From positions 1 through 64,000 of the forward strand of contig PHFX01000156.1 of assembly GCA_007618135.1 (NCBI GenBank): 64,000 nt of DNA, read 5' to 3'. The notes under the pieces were generated by a model. The model had not been told where the DNA came from. It did no database searches and saw only the letters and a list, made by a program, of their open reading frames with translations. Position numbers and translations under genes: made by a program. The stretch is from Candidatus Brocadia sp. WS118. GTDB lineage: Bacteria > Planctomycetota > Brocadiia > Brocadiales > Brocadiaceae. Each line of letters starts with the position of its first letter. The first letter of the stretch is position 1. Shown one piece after another: positions 1 through 6,163 of the stretch.

Positions 1-106
1 GTTAAAATAAAGAAAAAATCAAGGGAAACGGGTAAAAGAACCGTATTTTAGCAAAAACCCAATCTCAAATTTTAAAATGATCTCTTGGTAAGGAAAAAAT
101 CGCCCG

Positions 107-131
107 CGCACTTTTACAAAAAGTGCGTTTT
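107..131. terminator. Rho-independent terminator-like hairpin
   Basis: A perfect 9-bp stem (CGCACTTTT at 107-115 paired with AAAAGTGCG at 119-127) with a 3-nt loop is followed by TTTT. It could end transcription entering from the left edge and so insulate the cassette genes that follow. The sequence before it (1-106) is AT-rich and shows no gene. Confidence 0.6.
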
Positions 132-191
132 CGTTCAGACACTAATTATTAATAGGCCACACCTGTGCAGGGAATGAGGAGGAAATTACCT

Positions 192-644
192 ATGGCAAAC
201 GGATTGACCCCAGAGAAGCGAGAAGCACGGATCAAAGTGGTAGAGGAGCATATGCACGCCGAGAACGCGCACGATATCCACCGTATCATGGCCACCTTTG
301 GACCCCACCCTACCCTCACCTTCAATGATACGACCTTTGACGGCCATGCGAGTATTCGTGCGTTCTACGAGGAGTTGGGCTTTGGGGGTCCCCACGGTGG
401 ATTCCCCGACCTACGGGCGGAGGTGTTGCATCAGCACGTCAGCGAGGACGCCATCACGGTGGAAGTCATGCTGTACGGCACGCATACCCAGACGTGGCAG
501 GGTATTCCTGCGACGGGGCGCGAGATTGCGGTCCCAGCCTGTGCGGTTTTTCTATTTGACGCCACGGGGAAGCTCGCCGGGGAGCGAGTCTATTGTGACG
601 GGGGGCTGCTCCTCAAACAATTGGGAGTCCTGCCGGACACCTAA
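192..644 (+). CDS. SnoaL-like/NTF2-fold polyketide cyclase family protein (cassette 1)
   Basis: A small cone-shaped NTF2-fold protein of 150 residues, in the range usual for SnoaL-like proteins. The N-terminal helices (HMHAENAHDIHRIMATF) and the conserved C-terminal strand block (TWQGIPATGREIAVPACAVF, then GERVYCDGGLLLKQLGV) match the ester cyclase/SnoaL pattern. The substrate cannot be read from sequence. I chose ATG 192 because AGGAGG at 178-183 lies 8 nt upstream; a GTG at 165 is in frame but has no such site. It is clearly richer in GC than the housekeeping genes further on. An attC-like site follows at 762-858, so it is probably cargo of an integron cassette. Confidence 0.8.
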   Translation: MANGLTPEKREARIKVVEEHMHAENAHDIHRIMATFGPHPTLTFNDTTFDGHASIRAFYEELGFGGPHGGFPDLRAEVLHQHVSEDAITVEVMLYGTHTQTWQGIPATGREIAVPACAVFLFDATGKLAGERVYCDGGLLLKQLGVLPDT

Positions 645-761
645 AGCGGCCCAGATACCAGGTACCTAGAGCAGACGGCGCTTTGCCGGGGGCATCCTCA
701 CTGTCCTGGCTGCGTGGGCAGGCAGGTGTGGGGACGGGGCCGTTTGCCATACCGCTCCCTG

Positions 762-858
762 GCCTAACAACCCACTGGAGCGGACGGCCCACAGCGTAGG
801 CTCGGTGCATAGGCGTGGCTCTGTACCCGTGGGCCGTCGCTCACTGGGAGCGTTAGCG
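762..858 (+). other. attC-like recombination site after the SnoaL-like gene
   Basis: The left arm GCCTAAC (762-768) runs into a long arm ending GACGGCCCAC. The right arm, read as its complement, is CGCTAAC then GCTCCCAGTGAGCG then ACGGCCCAC, and ends with GTTAGCG at 852-858. The two arms pair over about 28 positions with one unpaired G, as attC bottom strands do. It fills most of the gap 645-919; the remaining bases 645-761 show nothing I recognise. Confidence 0.75.
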
Positions 859-919
859 TTCTTGTCCACAAGGGCAGAGAGAGAAATCAAGCGATCCATA
901 TCCATGAAAGGAGAGCAGA

Positions 920-1654
920 ATGAATAGAACAGTCTTTATTGCAGGAGCGAGTGGGGTGATCGGGCGCCGGCTTTGCCGGTTGCTCGTTGATGAGAATTAC
1001 TCGGTGATTGGCACGACCCGTTCGCAGGCCAAGGCACCCATGCTGCGCGACTTGGGCGTTGAACCAGTGGTCGTGGACGTATTCGATGCAGCGCGACTGC
1101 TCGACATCGTTTGCAACGAGAAGCCGCAGATTGTTGTTCATCAGCTCACCGACCTTCCGCCTGCGCTCGACCCAGCGAGGATGGCCGAGGCATTGGTCCG
1201 CAATGCACGCCTCCGGGAGATCGGCACGCACAACTTGGTTGCCGCAGCGGTCGCCGCGGGCGTGAAGCGGATGGTGGCGCAAAGCCTCGCCTTCGTCTAT
1301 GCACCTGGCCCGATGCCCTATCGTGAGGACGCACCGTTGATGCTGGATGATCCCGCCTACGGTGAGACCGCACGGGCCGTCTCCAGTCTTGAGAAGCAGG
1401 TGTTAGCTGCCCCATTGACGGGAATCATTTTGCGATACGGCAAACTTTATGGTCCGGGGACGGGTTTTGATCAGCCGCCCAGCGGTAGTCCTCTGCACGT
1501 TGATGACGCTGCGGACGCGGCGCGACGAGCGCTGACTCGTGGACAGGCCGGAATCTACAACATTGCGGAGGAAGATGGGACGGTGTCCATCGAGAAGGCC
1601 GCTGAAATGCTGGGCTGGGTGCCTGGGTTCCGTTTGGATGAACAAAAACGCTAA
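920..1654 (+). CDS. NAD(P)-binding SDR/epimerase-like protein (cassette 2)
   Basis: A 244-residue Rossmann-fold protein with the dinucleotide motif GASGVIGRRL at residues 8-17, the strand VVHQL, a conserved central helix (GTHNLVAAAVAAGVKRMV) and ILRYGKLYGPGTGF. It belongs to the extended/atypical SDR (NAD-dependent epimerase) group. Extended SDRs usually have about 300 residues, so it is somewhat short. The usual Tyr-x-x-x-Lys catalytic pair appears replaced (SSLEKQV), so its activity is uncertain. ATG 920 is preceded by AAAGGAG at 906-912. Its TAA stop lies inside the attC arm at 1649-1655. GC-rich like the SnoaL-like gene and probably acquired as a cassette. Confidence 0.8.
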   Translation: MNRTVFIAGASGVIGRRLCRLLVDENYSVIGTTRSQAKAPMLRDLGVEPVVVDVFDAARLLDIVCNEKPQIVVHQLTDLPPALDPARMAEALVRNARLREIGTHNLVAAAVAAGVKRMVAQSLAFVYAPGPMPYREDAPLMLDDPAYGETARAVSSLEKQVLAAPLTGIILRYGKLYGPGTGFDQPPSGSPLHVDDAADAARRALTRGQAGIYNIAEEDGTVSIEKAAEMLGWVPGFRLDEQKR

Positions 1655-1708
1655 CAACAGCAAGCAACGGACAGCGCTTCGCGCCGCCGCTGATGCTGGG
1701 CGTTAGAG
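1649..1708 (+). other. attC-like recombination site after the SDR-like gene
   Basis: R'' is CGCTAAC (1649-1655) and R' is GTTAGAG (1702-1708). Inner arms CAGCA...CAACGGAC and complement CAGCA...CAGCGGCG pair around a GC-rich loop. The reverse complement of R'' (GTTAGCG) is exactly the sequence at 852-858 where this cassette begins, as expected if the cassette once closed into a circle. The stop codon of the SDR-like gene is inside R''. Confidence 0.8.
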
Positions 1709-1716
1709 GTAAGTGA

Positions 1717-1887
1717 TTGGCCAACGTTTACAACAAGAAGCACTCCCAAATTTCGGTAGCGGTAGCGTCGGCTCTGGGAATGGCGTTAGGGTTCTGGTTG
1801 GGCAAGCGCTCGGCCGAAGCCGGAGTCATTGAGACTATCATTGTTTGGCAACGAATGAATTCCGGGGACACCATACTAATTTATTGA
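1717..1887 (+). CDS. Small membrane protein ORF, truncated cassette 3
   Basis: A 56-codon ORF from TTG 1717, starting 9 nt after the second attC. Its middle reads ISVAVASALGMALGFWLGKR, a plausible single membrane span followed by basic residues, and the GC content matches the two cassette genes before it. From about codon 44 onward the composition becomes AT-rich, close to where the transposase remnant begins, so the C-terminus has probably been replaced. No function is known, and translation from TTG is unproven. Confidence 0.4.
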   Translation: MANVYNKKHSQISVAVASALGMALGFWLGKRSAEAGVIETIIVWQRMNSGDTILIY

Positions 1888-1928
1888 CTTTGTTTTCAAA
1901 ATTGTTAATATGTCCACATGGCTCCATA

Positions 1929-2601
1929 ATTGCTCGTGTGGCCGTACCAGAAGCACCACACCATATTACTCAGCGAGGAAATCGCCGTTTGCAGACATTC
2001 TTCTTCTGCGACGAGGATTATGAGGCATACATAGACTTGATGTCCCCGTGGAGTACGCACTGGAACATTGAAGTATGGGTCTATTGCCTGATGCCAAATC
2101 ATGTACATCTGATTGCAGTTCCGTCTTCTGAAAAGGCGCTTAGTCAGGCGCTTGGCGAAGCGCATCGGCACTACACACGTCGCGTAAACTTCCGTGAAGG
2201 TTGGAGAGGACACCTATGGCAAGGACGTTTTGCCTCTTTCCCAATGGACAAAACTCATCTGTACGTAGCTTACACGCTATGTTGAACTGAATCCTGTAAG
2301 GGCAAATTTGGTTAAGAAACCACAGGAGTACCGATGGAGCAGTGCATCTGCACATATTGATGGGCGAGACGATCTGTTTGTGCATGTAACTCCGTTGCTG
2401 GAGATGTTTGGCGAGTGGAATGATTTCCTCTCAAAAGGTCTATCGGATGAGGAAGTCGAAAAGTTTCGATGTCACGAGCGAACCGGGAGATCACTGGGCA
2501 CTGACAGTTTTTTAGCCAGGCTTGAAAATGTACTAGGAAGAATACTTCATAAGAAGAAACCCGGCCCAAAGGTAACTCAAAAGAAAAATAGGAATCTCTA
2601 G
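1929..2601 (+). pseudogene. REP-associated tyrosine transposase (TnpA_REP/RAYT, Y1 family), frameshifted
   Basis: The first part (from ATT 1929) reads ARVAVPEAPHHITQRGNRR, then CLMPNHVHLIAVP with the paired histidines of the HUH Y1 transposase fold, then GWRGHLWQGRFASFPMD. The frame breaks near 2265, after which the expected continuation RYVELNPVRANLVKKPQEYRWSSA reads in another frame (from about 2272) to 2601. A one-base shift has therefore split the gene, and the usual ATG start is ATT. RAYTs mobilise or maintain REP palindromes. This copy is probably inactive and interrupts the cassette array. Confidence 0.85.
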
Positions 2602-2617
2602 AATTAAGTATGGTGTT

Positions 2618-2646
2618 CCCGAATTTGTCCATCCCCGAATTTGTCC
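2618..2646. repeat. Tandem 13-bp direct repeat downstream of the RAYT remnant
   Basis: CCCGAATTTGTCC occurs at 2618-2630 and again at 2634-2646, separated by 3 nt. It lies just after the transposase remnant and may be part of its repeat end. Confidence 0.6.
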
Positions 2647-2655
2647 TGTTTCTTG

Positions 2656-2796
2656 ATGCAATATTTTTTGTATAACAAACGGCTGAAGAATGGCTGTGGC
2701 GCTTACTGGGGACGGAAGGCCAATGCGAAGAAACAGAGCAATCGCAAAAGGCGTGAGCAAGACAAGATTCTATCACGTAAAGAAAATGGTTCATAA
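2656..2796 (+). CDS. Small basic ORF (46 aa), unknown
   Basis: An ATG-initiated ORF of 46 codons containing NGCGAYWGRKANAKKQSNRK, strongly basic and without hydrophobic stretches. The composition looks coding, but I see no ribosome binding site and recognise no family. It may be the tail of a larger gene lost when the transposase inserted. It sits between the RAYT remnant and hicA. Confidence 0.3.
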   Translation: MQYFLYNKRLKNGCGAYWGRKANAKKQSNRKRREQDKILSRKENGS

Positions 2797-2829
2797 TCAT
2801 CATACCTTATAGTATAATTTAGCAACAGA

Positions 2830-3084
2830 ATGAGCAAACATGACAAGCTTCTAACTCAAATCTTAAGTGGAACCTCTGATGCCAATATTTCTTTTGATGG
2901 ATTATGTGGTTTATTGAAATATTTCGGTTTTAAGGAAAGAATTAAAGGCAGTCATCATATCTTTGCAAAGGATAATGTTGAAGAGATACTTAATTTGCAA
3001 CCTAAAGGCAATAAGTCAAAACCTTATCAGGTAAAACAAGTTAGAAACCTTATACTTAAGTACAAATTAAAGTTGGAGGAATAA
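2830..3084 (+). CDS. hicA: HicA-type toxin (mRNA interferase)
   Basis: An 84-residue protein with the HicA dsRBD-like fold signature: the GLLKYFGF helix, the catalytic-histidine loop KGSHHIFAK, then LNLQPKGNKSKPYQVKQVRN. HicA toxins are small RNases that cleave mRNA when not bound by HicB. The stop TAA (3082-3084) is one base before the hicB start, so the two genes are translationally coupled in toxin-antitoxin order. The pair sits in an attC-ended cassette, a common home for toxin-antitoxin genes in chromosomal integrons. Confidence 0.85.
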   Translation: MSKHDKLLTQILSGTSDANISFDGLCGLLKYFGFKERIKGSHHIFAKDNVEEILNLQPKGNKSKPYQVKQVRNLILKYKLKLEE

Positions 3085-3085
3085 G

Positions 3086-3298
3086 GTGAAAAGTAAATAC
3101 GAGATAATAATTTATTGGAGTGCAGAGGATGAGGCATATATTGCAGAAGTGCCTGAATTACCCGGCTGTATGGCTGATGGAACGACATACCATGAAGCCC
3201 TTTCAAATGTTGAAGTAATTATCCAGGAATGGATTGAGACTGCAAAAGAATTAAAGCGTCCAATTCCACAACCAAAAGGTAAGCTGATGTATGCCTAA
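3086..3298 (+). CDS. hicB: HicB-type antitoxin
   Basis: A 70-residue HicB protein with the typical partial RNase H fold pattern: YWSAEDEAYIAEVPELPGC, then GTTYHEALSNVEVIIQEWI and the proline-rich end PIPQPKGK. It starts at GTG 3086 with GGAGG in the 3' end of hicA. There is no added C-terminal DNA-binding domain, so it is the short form. It would bind and neutralise HicA. Its TAA stop (3296-3298) is inside the R'' arm of the following attC. Confidence 0.88.
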   Translation: MKSKYEIIIYWSAEDEAYIAEVPELPGCMADGTTYHEALSNVEVIIQEWIETAKELKRPIPQPKGKLMYA

Positions 3299-3358
3299 CA
3301 TTTCACTCCACAGGATACGGCATAACTACCGCTGAACCTGTGAGCTCAGGCGTTAGCC
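3293..3358 (+). other. attC-like recombination site ending the hicAB cassette
   Basis: R'' is GCCTAAC (3293-3299) and R' is GTTAGCC (3352-3358). Nine bases inside each arm the sequences match again: left CACAGG, complement of right CACAGG, followed by CGG in both. The spacing between the paired blocks is 9 nt on both sides. The hicB stop codon lies in R''. Confidence 0.65.
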
Positions 3359-3424
3359 TGAATATATCCTTGACGGTTAACCATCCCATGGCTATGCTTC
3401 GTATATACAACAGGAGGTGATTAT

Positions 3425-3673
3425 ATGCTGGCAAAAATCCAAAAATGGGGAAACAACCAGGGCCTTTGTATCACGAAGGCACTTCTCGCAGACGCACAAA
3501 TCAATGTTGGCGATGACGTTAATGTCGCGGCAAAAGATGGCTTTTTAATCGTCACGCCAGCTCAAAGAAGCCGAAGAAAATATAATCTCAAGGATCTTGT
3601 TGCAATAATTCCCAAAGGCTACCAAGTCAAAGAAACCGATTGGGGAAAACCAGTCGGCAATGAGGTCTGGTAG
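3425..3673 (+). CDS. mazE: MazE-like antitoxin (AbrB/SpoVT fold)
   Basis: An 82-residue protein that starts with the swapped-hairpin AbrB pattern AKIQKWGNNQGLCITKALL and continues with NVGDDVNVAAKDGFLIVTP. It would bind operator DNA through the N-terminal half and neutralise MazF through its C-terminal tail (KETDWGKPVGNEVW). AGGAGGTGA at 3412-3420 gives a strong ribosome binding site for ATG 3425. It starts 66 nt after the hicAB attC and is therefore probably the next cassette's cargo. Its TAG stop overlaps the start region of the damaged mazF. Confidence 0.85.
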   Translation: MLAKIQKWGNNQGLCITKALLADAQINVGDDVNVAAKDGFLIVTPAQRSRRKYNLKDLVAIIPKGYQVKETDWGKPVGNEVW

Positions 3674-4010
3674 ATGGCAGCCTACATTCCCAGGCAGGGG
3701 AGATATCATCGCGATTACCTTTGATCCGCAAGCTGGCCATGAACAGAAGGGATGCCGCACGGCATTGGTTGCCAGCAAGGATTTGTTCAATAGCGGCACA
3801 GGCTTGGCTATTGTGTGCCCCATTACAAACAGAGATCGTAGCTTCCCCTTCCACGTGCCCATTCCAAAGACAAGCAAGCTGACTGGTTTCGTCATGGTTG
3901 AACAGGTGAAATCCGTTGATTTCCATGCCCGTCTTGTTAAATGAATTGAATCCCGAAACGACGAGCTATTGTTTGAAGTCTTGTCTCTATTAGACACCTG
4001 TATTTATTAA
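3660..4010 (+). pseudogene. mazF: MazF/PemK-type toxin gene with start-region frameshift and premature stop
   Basis: The core reads GDIIAITFDPQAGHEQKGCR, then LAIVCPITNRDRSFPFHVP and LTGFVMVEQVKSVDFHARLVK, a clear MazF endoribonuclease. A natural start ATG-GCA-GCC-TAC-ATT-CCC at 3674 is out of frame with this core by one base near 3696. An in-frame TGA at 3942-3944 cuts off the last 21 codons, which still read NDELLFEVLSLLDTCIY to the TAA at 4008. A product from ATG 3660 would have 94 residues, an altered N-terminus and no C-terminal helix. Probably inactive while its antitoxin remains intact. Confidence 0.75.
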
Positions 4011-4047
4011 CTAGGTAAAAATAATTGAGTGGTCTGACGAGGATTAA

Positions 4048-4257
4048 TGTTATGTTGGCAGTTGTACTGGCCCGTTTTATGGAGGTTGTCATGGCAACGA
4101 TGAAAAAGAGGTATTCGCAGAACTCTGTGAAATAGTTGAAAAAACAATTGCGCTTTACAAAAAAGATGGGAAATCGCGAAAAAATGAATTCTCGGGCCGT
4201 CTGTTATGGTGTGCTTTTTGCTTTATTTCCATTGACAAAACAGATTTGAAAAAATAG
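4048..4257 (+). pseudogene. HicB-like antitoxin remnant
   Basis: An open frame without a usable start that reads FYGGCHGNDEKEVFAELCEI then VEKTIALYKKDGKSR and NEFSGRL. This matches the middle of long HicB-like antitoxins, where the HicB fold is followed by a ribbon-helix-helix that begins after an F/Y-SG motif. It is truncated on both sides: a stop lies at 4045-4047 and unrelated residues follow FSGR. It lies 10 nt before the PIN-domain gene. Confidence 0.5.
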
Positions 4258-4267
4258 AGTAGCTTAG

Positions 4268-4729
4268 GTGATAAAAGATATCTCAAGGAAAAGACTTTAT
4301 TTAGACGTTTGCATATTGTGCCGTCCTTTTGACGACCAGAACATAATGCGTACACGCCTTGAAACAGACGCATTCTATCTGATTCTTCAGAATATACAGA
4401 ACAAACTCTATGAAATGGTATTTTCCCCTGTCCATCTCAAAGAGATCGAAACGATAGAAGAACTCCGTGAAAGGCTTTGGTTGGTGGGTTTACTAGACAA
4501 ATATGGTATAATGCCACCTTGTGATTTGAGTAAAATAAGAAAAAGAGCAGAACAGCTATTCAACATCAAATTTAGTGCTGCTGATGCTGCTCACGTAGCG
4601 TTTGCAGAAGCAACATCCGATTTTTTTATCACCTGTGATGATAAATTGCTTAGAAAATGTAATAAGTCAAATGTTAAAATACCTGTAGTAAGTCCCGTTG
4701 ATTTTTGTTTTAAGGAAGATTTAAGATGA
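4268..4729 (+). CDS. PIN-domain protein, probable VapC-like toxin
   Basis: A 153-residue protein with PIN features: LYLDVCILCRPFD at the N-terminus (first acidic residue), a conserved glutamate region (VHLKEIETIEEL), SAADAAHVAFAEA (third acidic position) and FFITCDDKLLRK. PIN domains are Mg-dependent RNases, most often toxins. It starts at GTG 4268 and overlaps the next small gene by 4 nt (ATGA), so the two are co-translated. The partner gene follows the toxin, the reverse of typical vapBC order. AT-rich, unlike the first two cassette genes. Confidence 0.7.
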   Translation: MIKDISRKRLYLDVCILCRPFDDQNIMRTRLETDAFYLILQNIQNKLYEMVFSPVHLKEIETIEELRERLWLVGLLDKYGIMPPCDLSKIRKRAEQLFNIKFSAADAAHVAFAEATSDFFITCDDKLLRKCNKSNVKIPVVSPVDFCFKEDLR

Positions 4730-4929
4730 AGCAAGGGCAATTTATAAGCGAAGAAAAACTGCTTAATCAAATTATTCATATTTTGATGGAAAAATTAGGA
4801 CCAGTAGAAACAAACCGATTTCTTTCTTTACCAGCAAGGAAAAGAATTGAATCTGTAAGACGGCATAGAATGTGGCAATCTACCTTGGATAAAGATAAGT
4901 TTTTTAAGGATATTTTTGTTAAAGATTGA
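4726..4929 (+). CDS. Small protein paired with the PIN gene, putative antitoxin
   Basis: A 67-residue basic helical protein (LNQIIHILMEKLGPVETNRF, then ARKRIESVRRHRMWQ) that overlaps the PIN-domain gene by the sequence ATGA. I recognise no named family. Size, overlap and position make an antitoxin role likely by inference only. Confidence 0.55.
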   Translation: MKQGQFISEEKLLNQIIHILMEKLGPVETNRFLSLPARKRIESVRRHRMWQSTLDKDKFFKDIFVKD

Positions 4930-5048
4930 GGCTGTTTCTAGCCCAAGAATTTGTTAGTGTTGTGACTTGATGCACTCTTGGAAAACTTAAGACGCCAGCC
5001 TTTTTATTTGTTTGTTTGAAGTCACAATAAAATTAAAACATTTTTTGA

Positions 5049-5693
5049 ATGATGACAGCGGTCCGTGTGGGAAAAATACTATCACTCCTTGAAAAGGCAT
5101 ACCCGGATGCCGCGCTTGTCTTACATTACAAGAATTCCTTAGAATTACTCATTGCCACCATCCTCGCCGCACAGTGCACCGATGAGCGGGTCAATAAGGT
5201 AACAGAGACACTCTTCAAAAAATATAAGGCAGCGAGGGATTACGCAAGCGCAGAACAAGAGGTCTTTGAGCAAGAAATCCGTTCCACGGGTTTTTATAAA
5301 AACAAGGCAAAGAACATCATCGCATGCGCGAAAGAACTGGTCAAGAGATTTGATGGAAAGGTACCCGACAATATGGAAGACCTCGTTTCATTGCCAGGGG
5401 TGGGCAGAAAGACGGCCAGCGTGCTCCTGGGCAACGCCTTCGGGAAACAGGCCATGGCCGTGGACACCCACGTCTTCCGTGTCTCCCACCGCCTGGAACT
5501 GGCAAAGTCTAATGATCCCGACAAGGTCGAACAGGAACTCTGCAAGATCATTTCTCATGAAAAATGGACACGGTCATGCCTTGTCATGGGTATTCATGGC
5601 CGACGCACCTGCGTTGCCCGAAAACCGCTCTGTAGCGTATGCGTGATTGAAAAGCTCTGTACCTCGCCAGACAAAACTTATCAGAGCAAGTAA
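5049..5693 (+). CDS. nth: Endonuclease III (DNA glycosylase/AP lyase)
   Basis: A 214-residue base excision repair enzyme of the HhH-GPD family, which removes oxidised pyrimidines and nicks at the abasic site. The helix-hairpin-helix reads LPGVGRKTASVLLGNAFG with the catalytic lysine. The essential aspartate is in AVDTHVFRVSHRL. Four cysteines in the pattern C-x6-C-x2-C-x5-C near the C-terminus form the [4Fe-4S] cluster. Full length for the family. It is a single gene after the cassette island, with normal base composition, and marks the return to core genome. Confidence 0.95.
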   Translation: MMTAVRVGKILSLLEKAYPDAALVLHYKNSLELLIATILAAQCTDERVNKVTETLFKKYKAARDYASAEQEVFEQEIRSTGFYKNKAKNIIACAKELVKRFDGKVPDNMEDLVSLPGVGRKTASVLLGNAFGKQAMAVDTHVFRVSHRLELAKSNDPDKVEQELCKIISHEKWTRSCLVMGIHGRRTCVARKPLCSVCVIEKLCTSPDKTYQSK

Positions 5694-6163
5694 TTCCACA
5701 CGCGTTTTCTATATACATTGGCTTTACCGCCGGTTTTACAATTTGGCCTTATTACACGGCAATCATTCATGAACCAGAGGCTCACGAAAGGGTATGTGAA
5801 TACATCCCCCTCCCTTAATCCCTCCCGTCAAGGGAGGAAAAATTCCTTCTCCGTGGGAGAGGCCCTGGGTGAGGGTTATTTTCGTACCAATCCGTAGAGT
5901 TTTTCATCATAAAATAGGTTGCAATCCGAAGAATTTTTGCTTTAATATCCTTCACGTAAAAAGAGAACACAATTTAAATTAGGCCTTCGGCGACCTTCCC
6001 CCCCTGTTTCCCCCCGTAAACGGGGGGATTATGGGGGGTAATTGAAATTCCTTAACATTAAAATTAACCCTGACAGGGTTAACTCACAGATTTCGTGCTT
6101 CGCCTACCTGTCGGGCAGACAGGGATTTTGTCTTTTTTGACACGTTTAGATTTAGGAATTACC
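5694..6163. repeat. Intergenic region with G/C-tract hairpins
   Basis: No gene is seen. It contains TCCCTCCC/GGGAGGA (about 5820-5837) and a 7-bp perfect stem CCCCCCG (6010-6016) / CGGGGGG (6021-6027). The sequence GGGGGGTAATTGAAATTCCT at 6033-6052 recurs in reverse orientation at 18187-18206. These look like dispersed palindromic repeats. Confidence 0.6.

Larger units (their letters stand above)
165..4257 (+). mobile_element. Integron-like cassette array (CALIN-type), array 1
   Basis: This stretch contains at least three attC-like sites (762-858, 1649-1708, 3293-3358). Each sits at or after the end of a plus-strand gene, and two of them contain the upstream gene's stop codon in their R'' arm. 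The genes carried are typical cassette cargo: a SnoaL-like protein, an SDR-like protein, a small membrane protein, HicAB and MazEF. No integrase gene and no attI are visible. The block is interrupted by a RAYT transposase remnant (1929-2601), and its right edge beyond mazF is uncertain. Known clusters of attC lacking an integrase (CALIN) look like this; the assignment is inferred from attC structure. Confidence 0.7.

Noticed and set aside
1-165. An attI site or integrase promoter at the left edge
   Set aside because: No GTTRRRY site that fits the start of cassette 1 (expected TTAGGC) and no integrase reading frame on either strand in the visible part.
1720-1796. attC-like ends GGCCAAC and GCGTTAGG after the second attC
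   Set aside because: Arms are not complementary with matching spacing, and the interval is better explained as the coding sequence of the small membrane protein.
3942-3944. TGA in mazF as a selenocysteine codon, given that selC is present
   Set aside because: No SECIS-like hairpin directly after it is evident, the position is not a catalytic one, and the gene has a second lesion at its start. A plain nonsense mutation is simpler.
4008-4060. attC closing the mazEF cassette (ATTAACT to GTTATGT)
   Set aside because: The two arms do not pair beyond the end bases.
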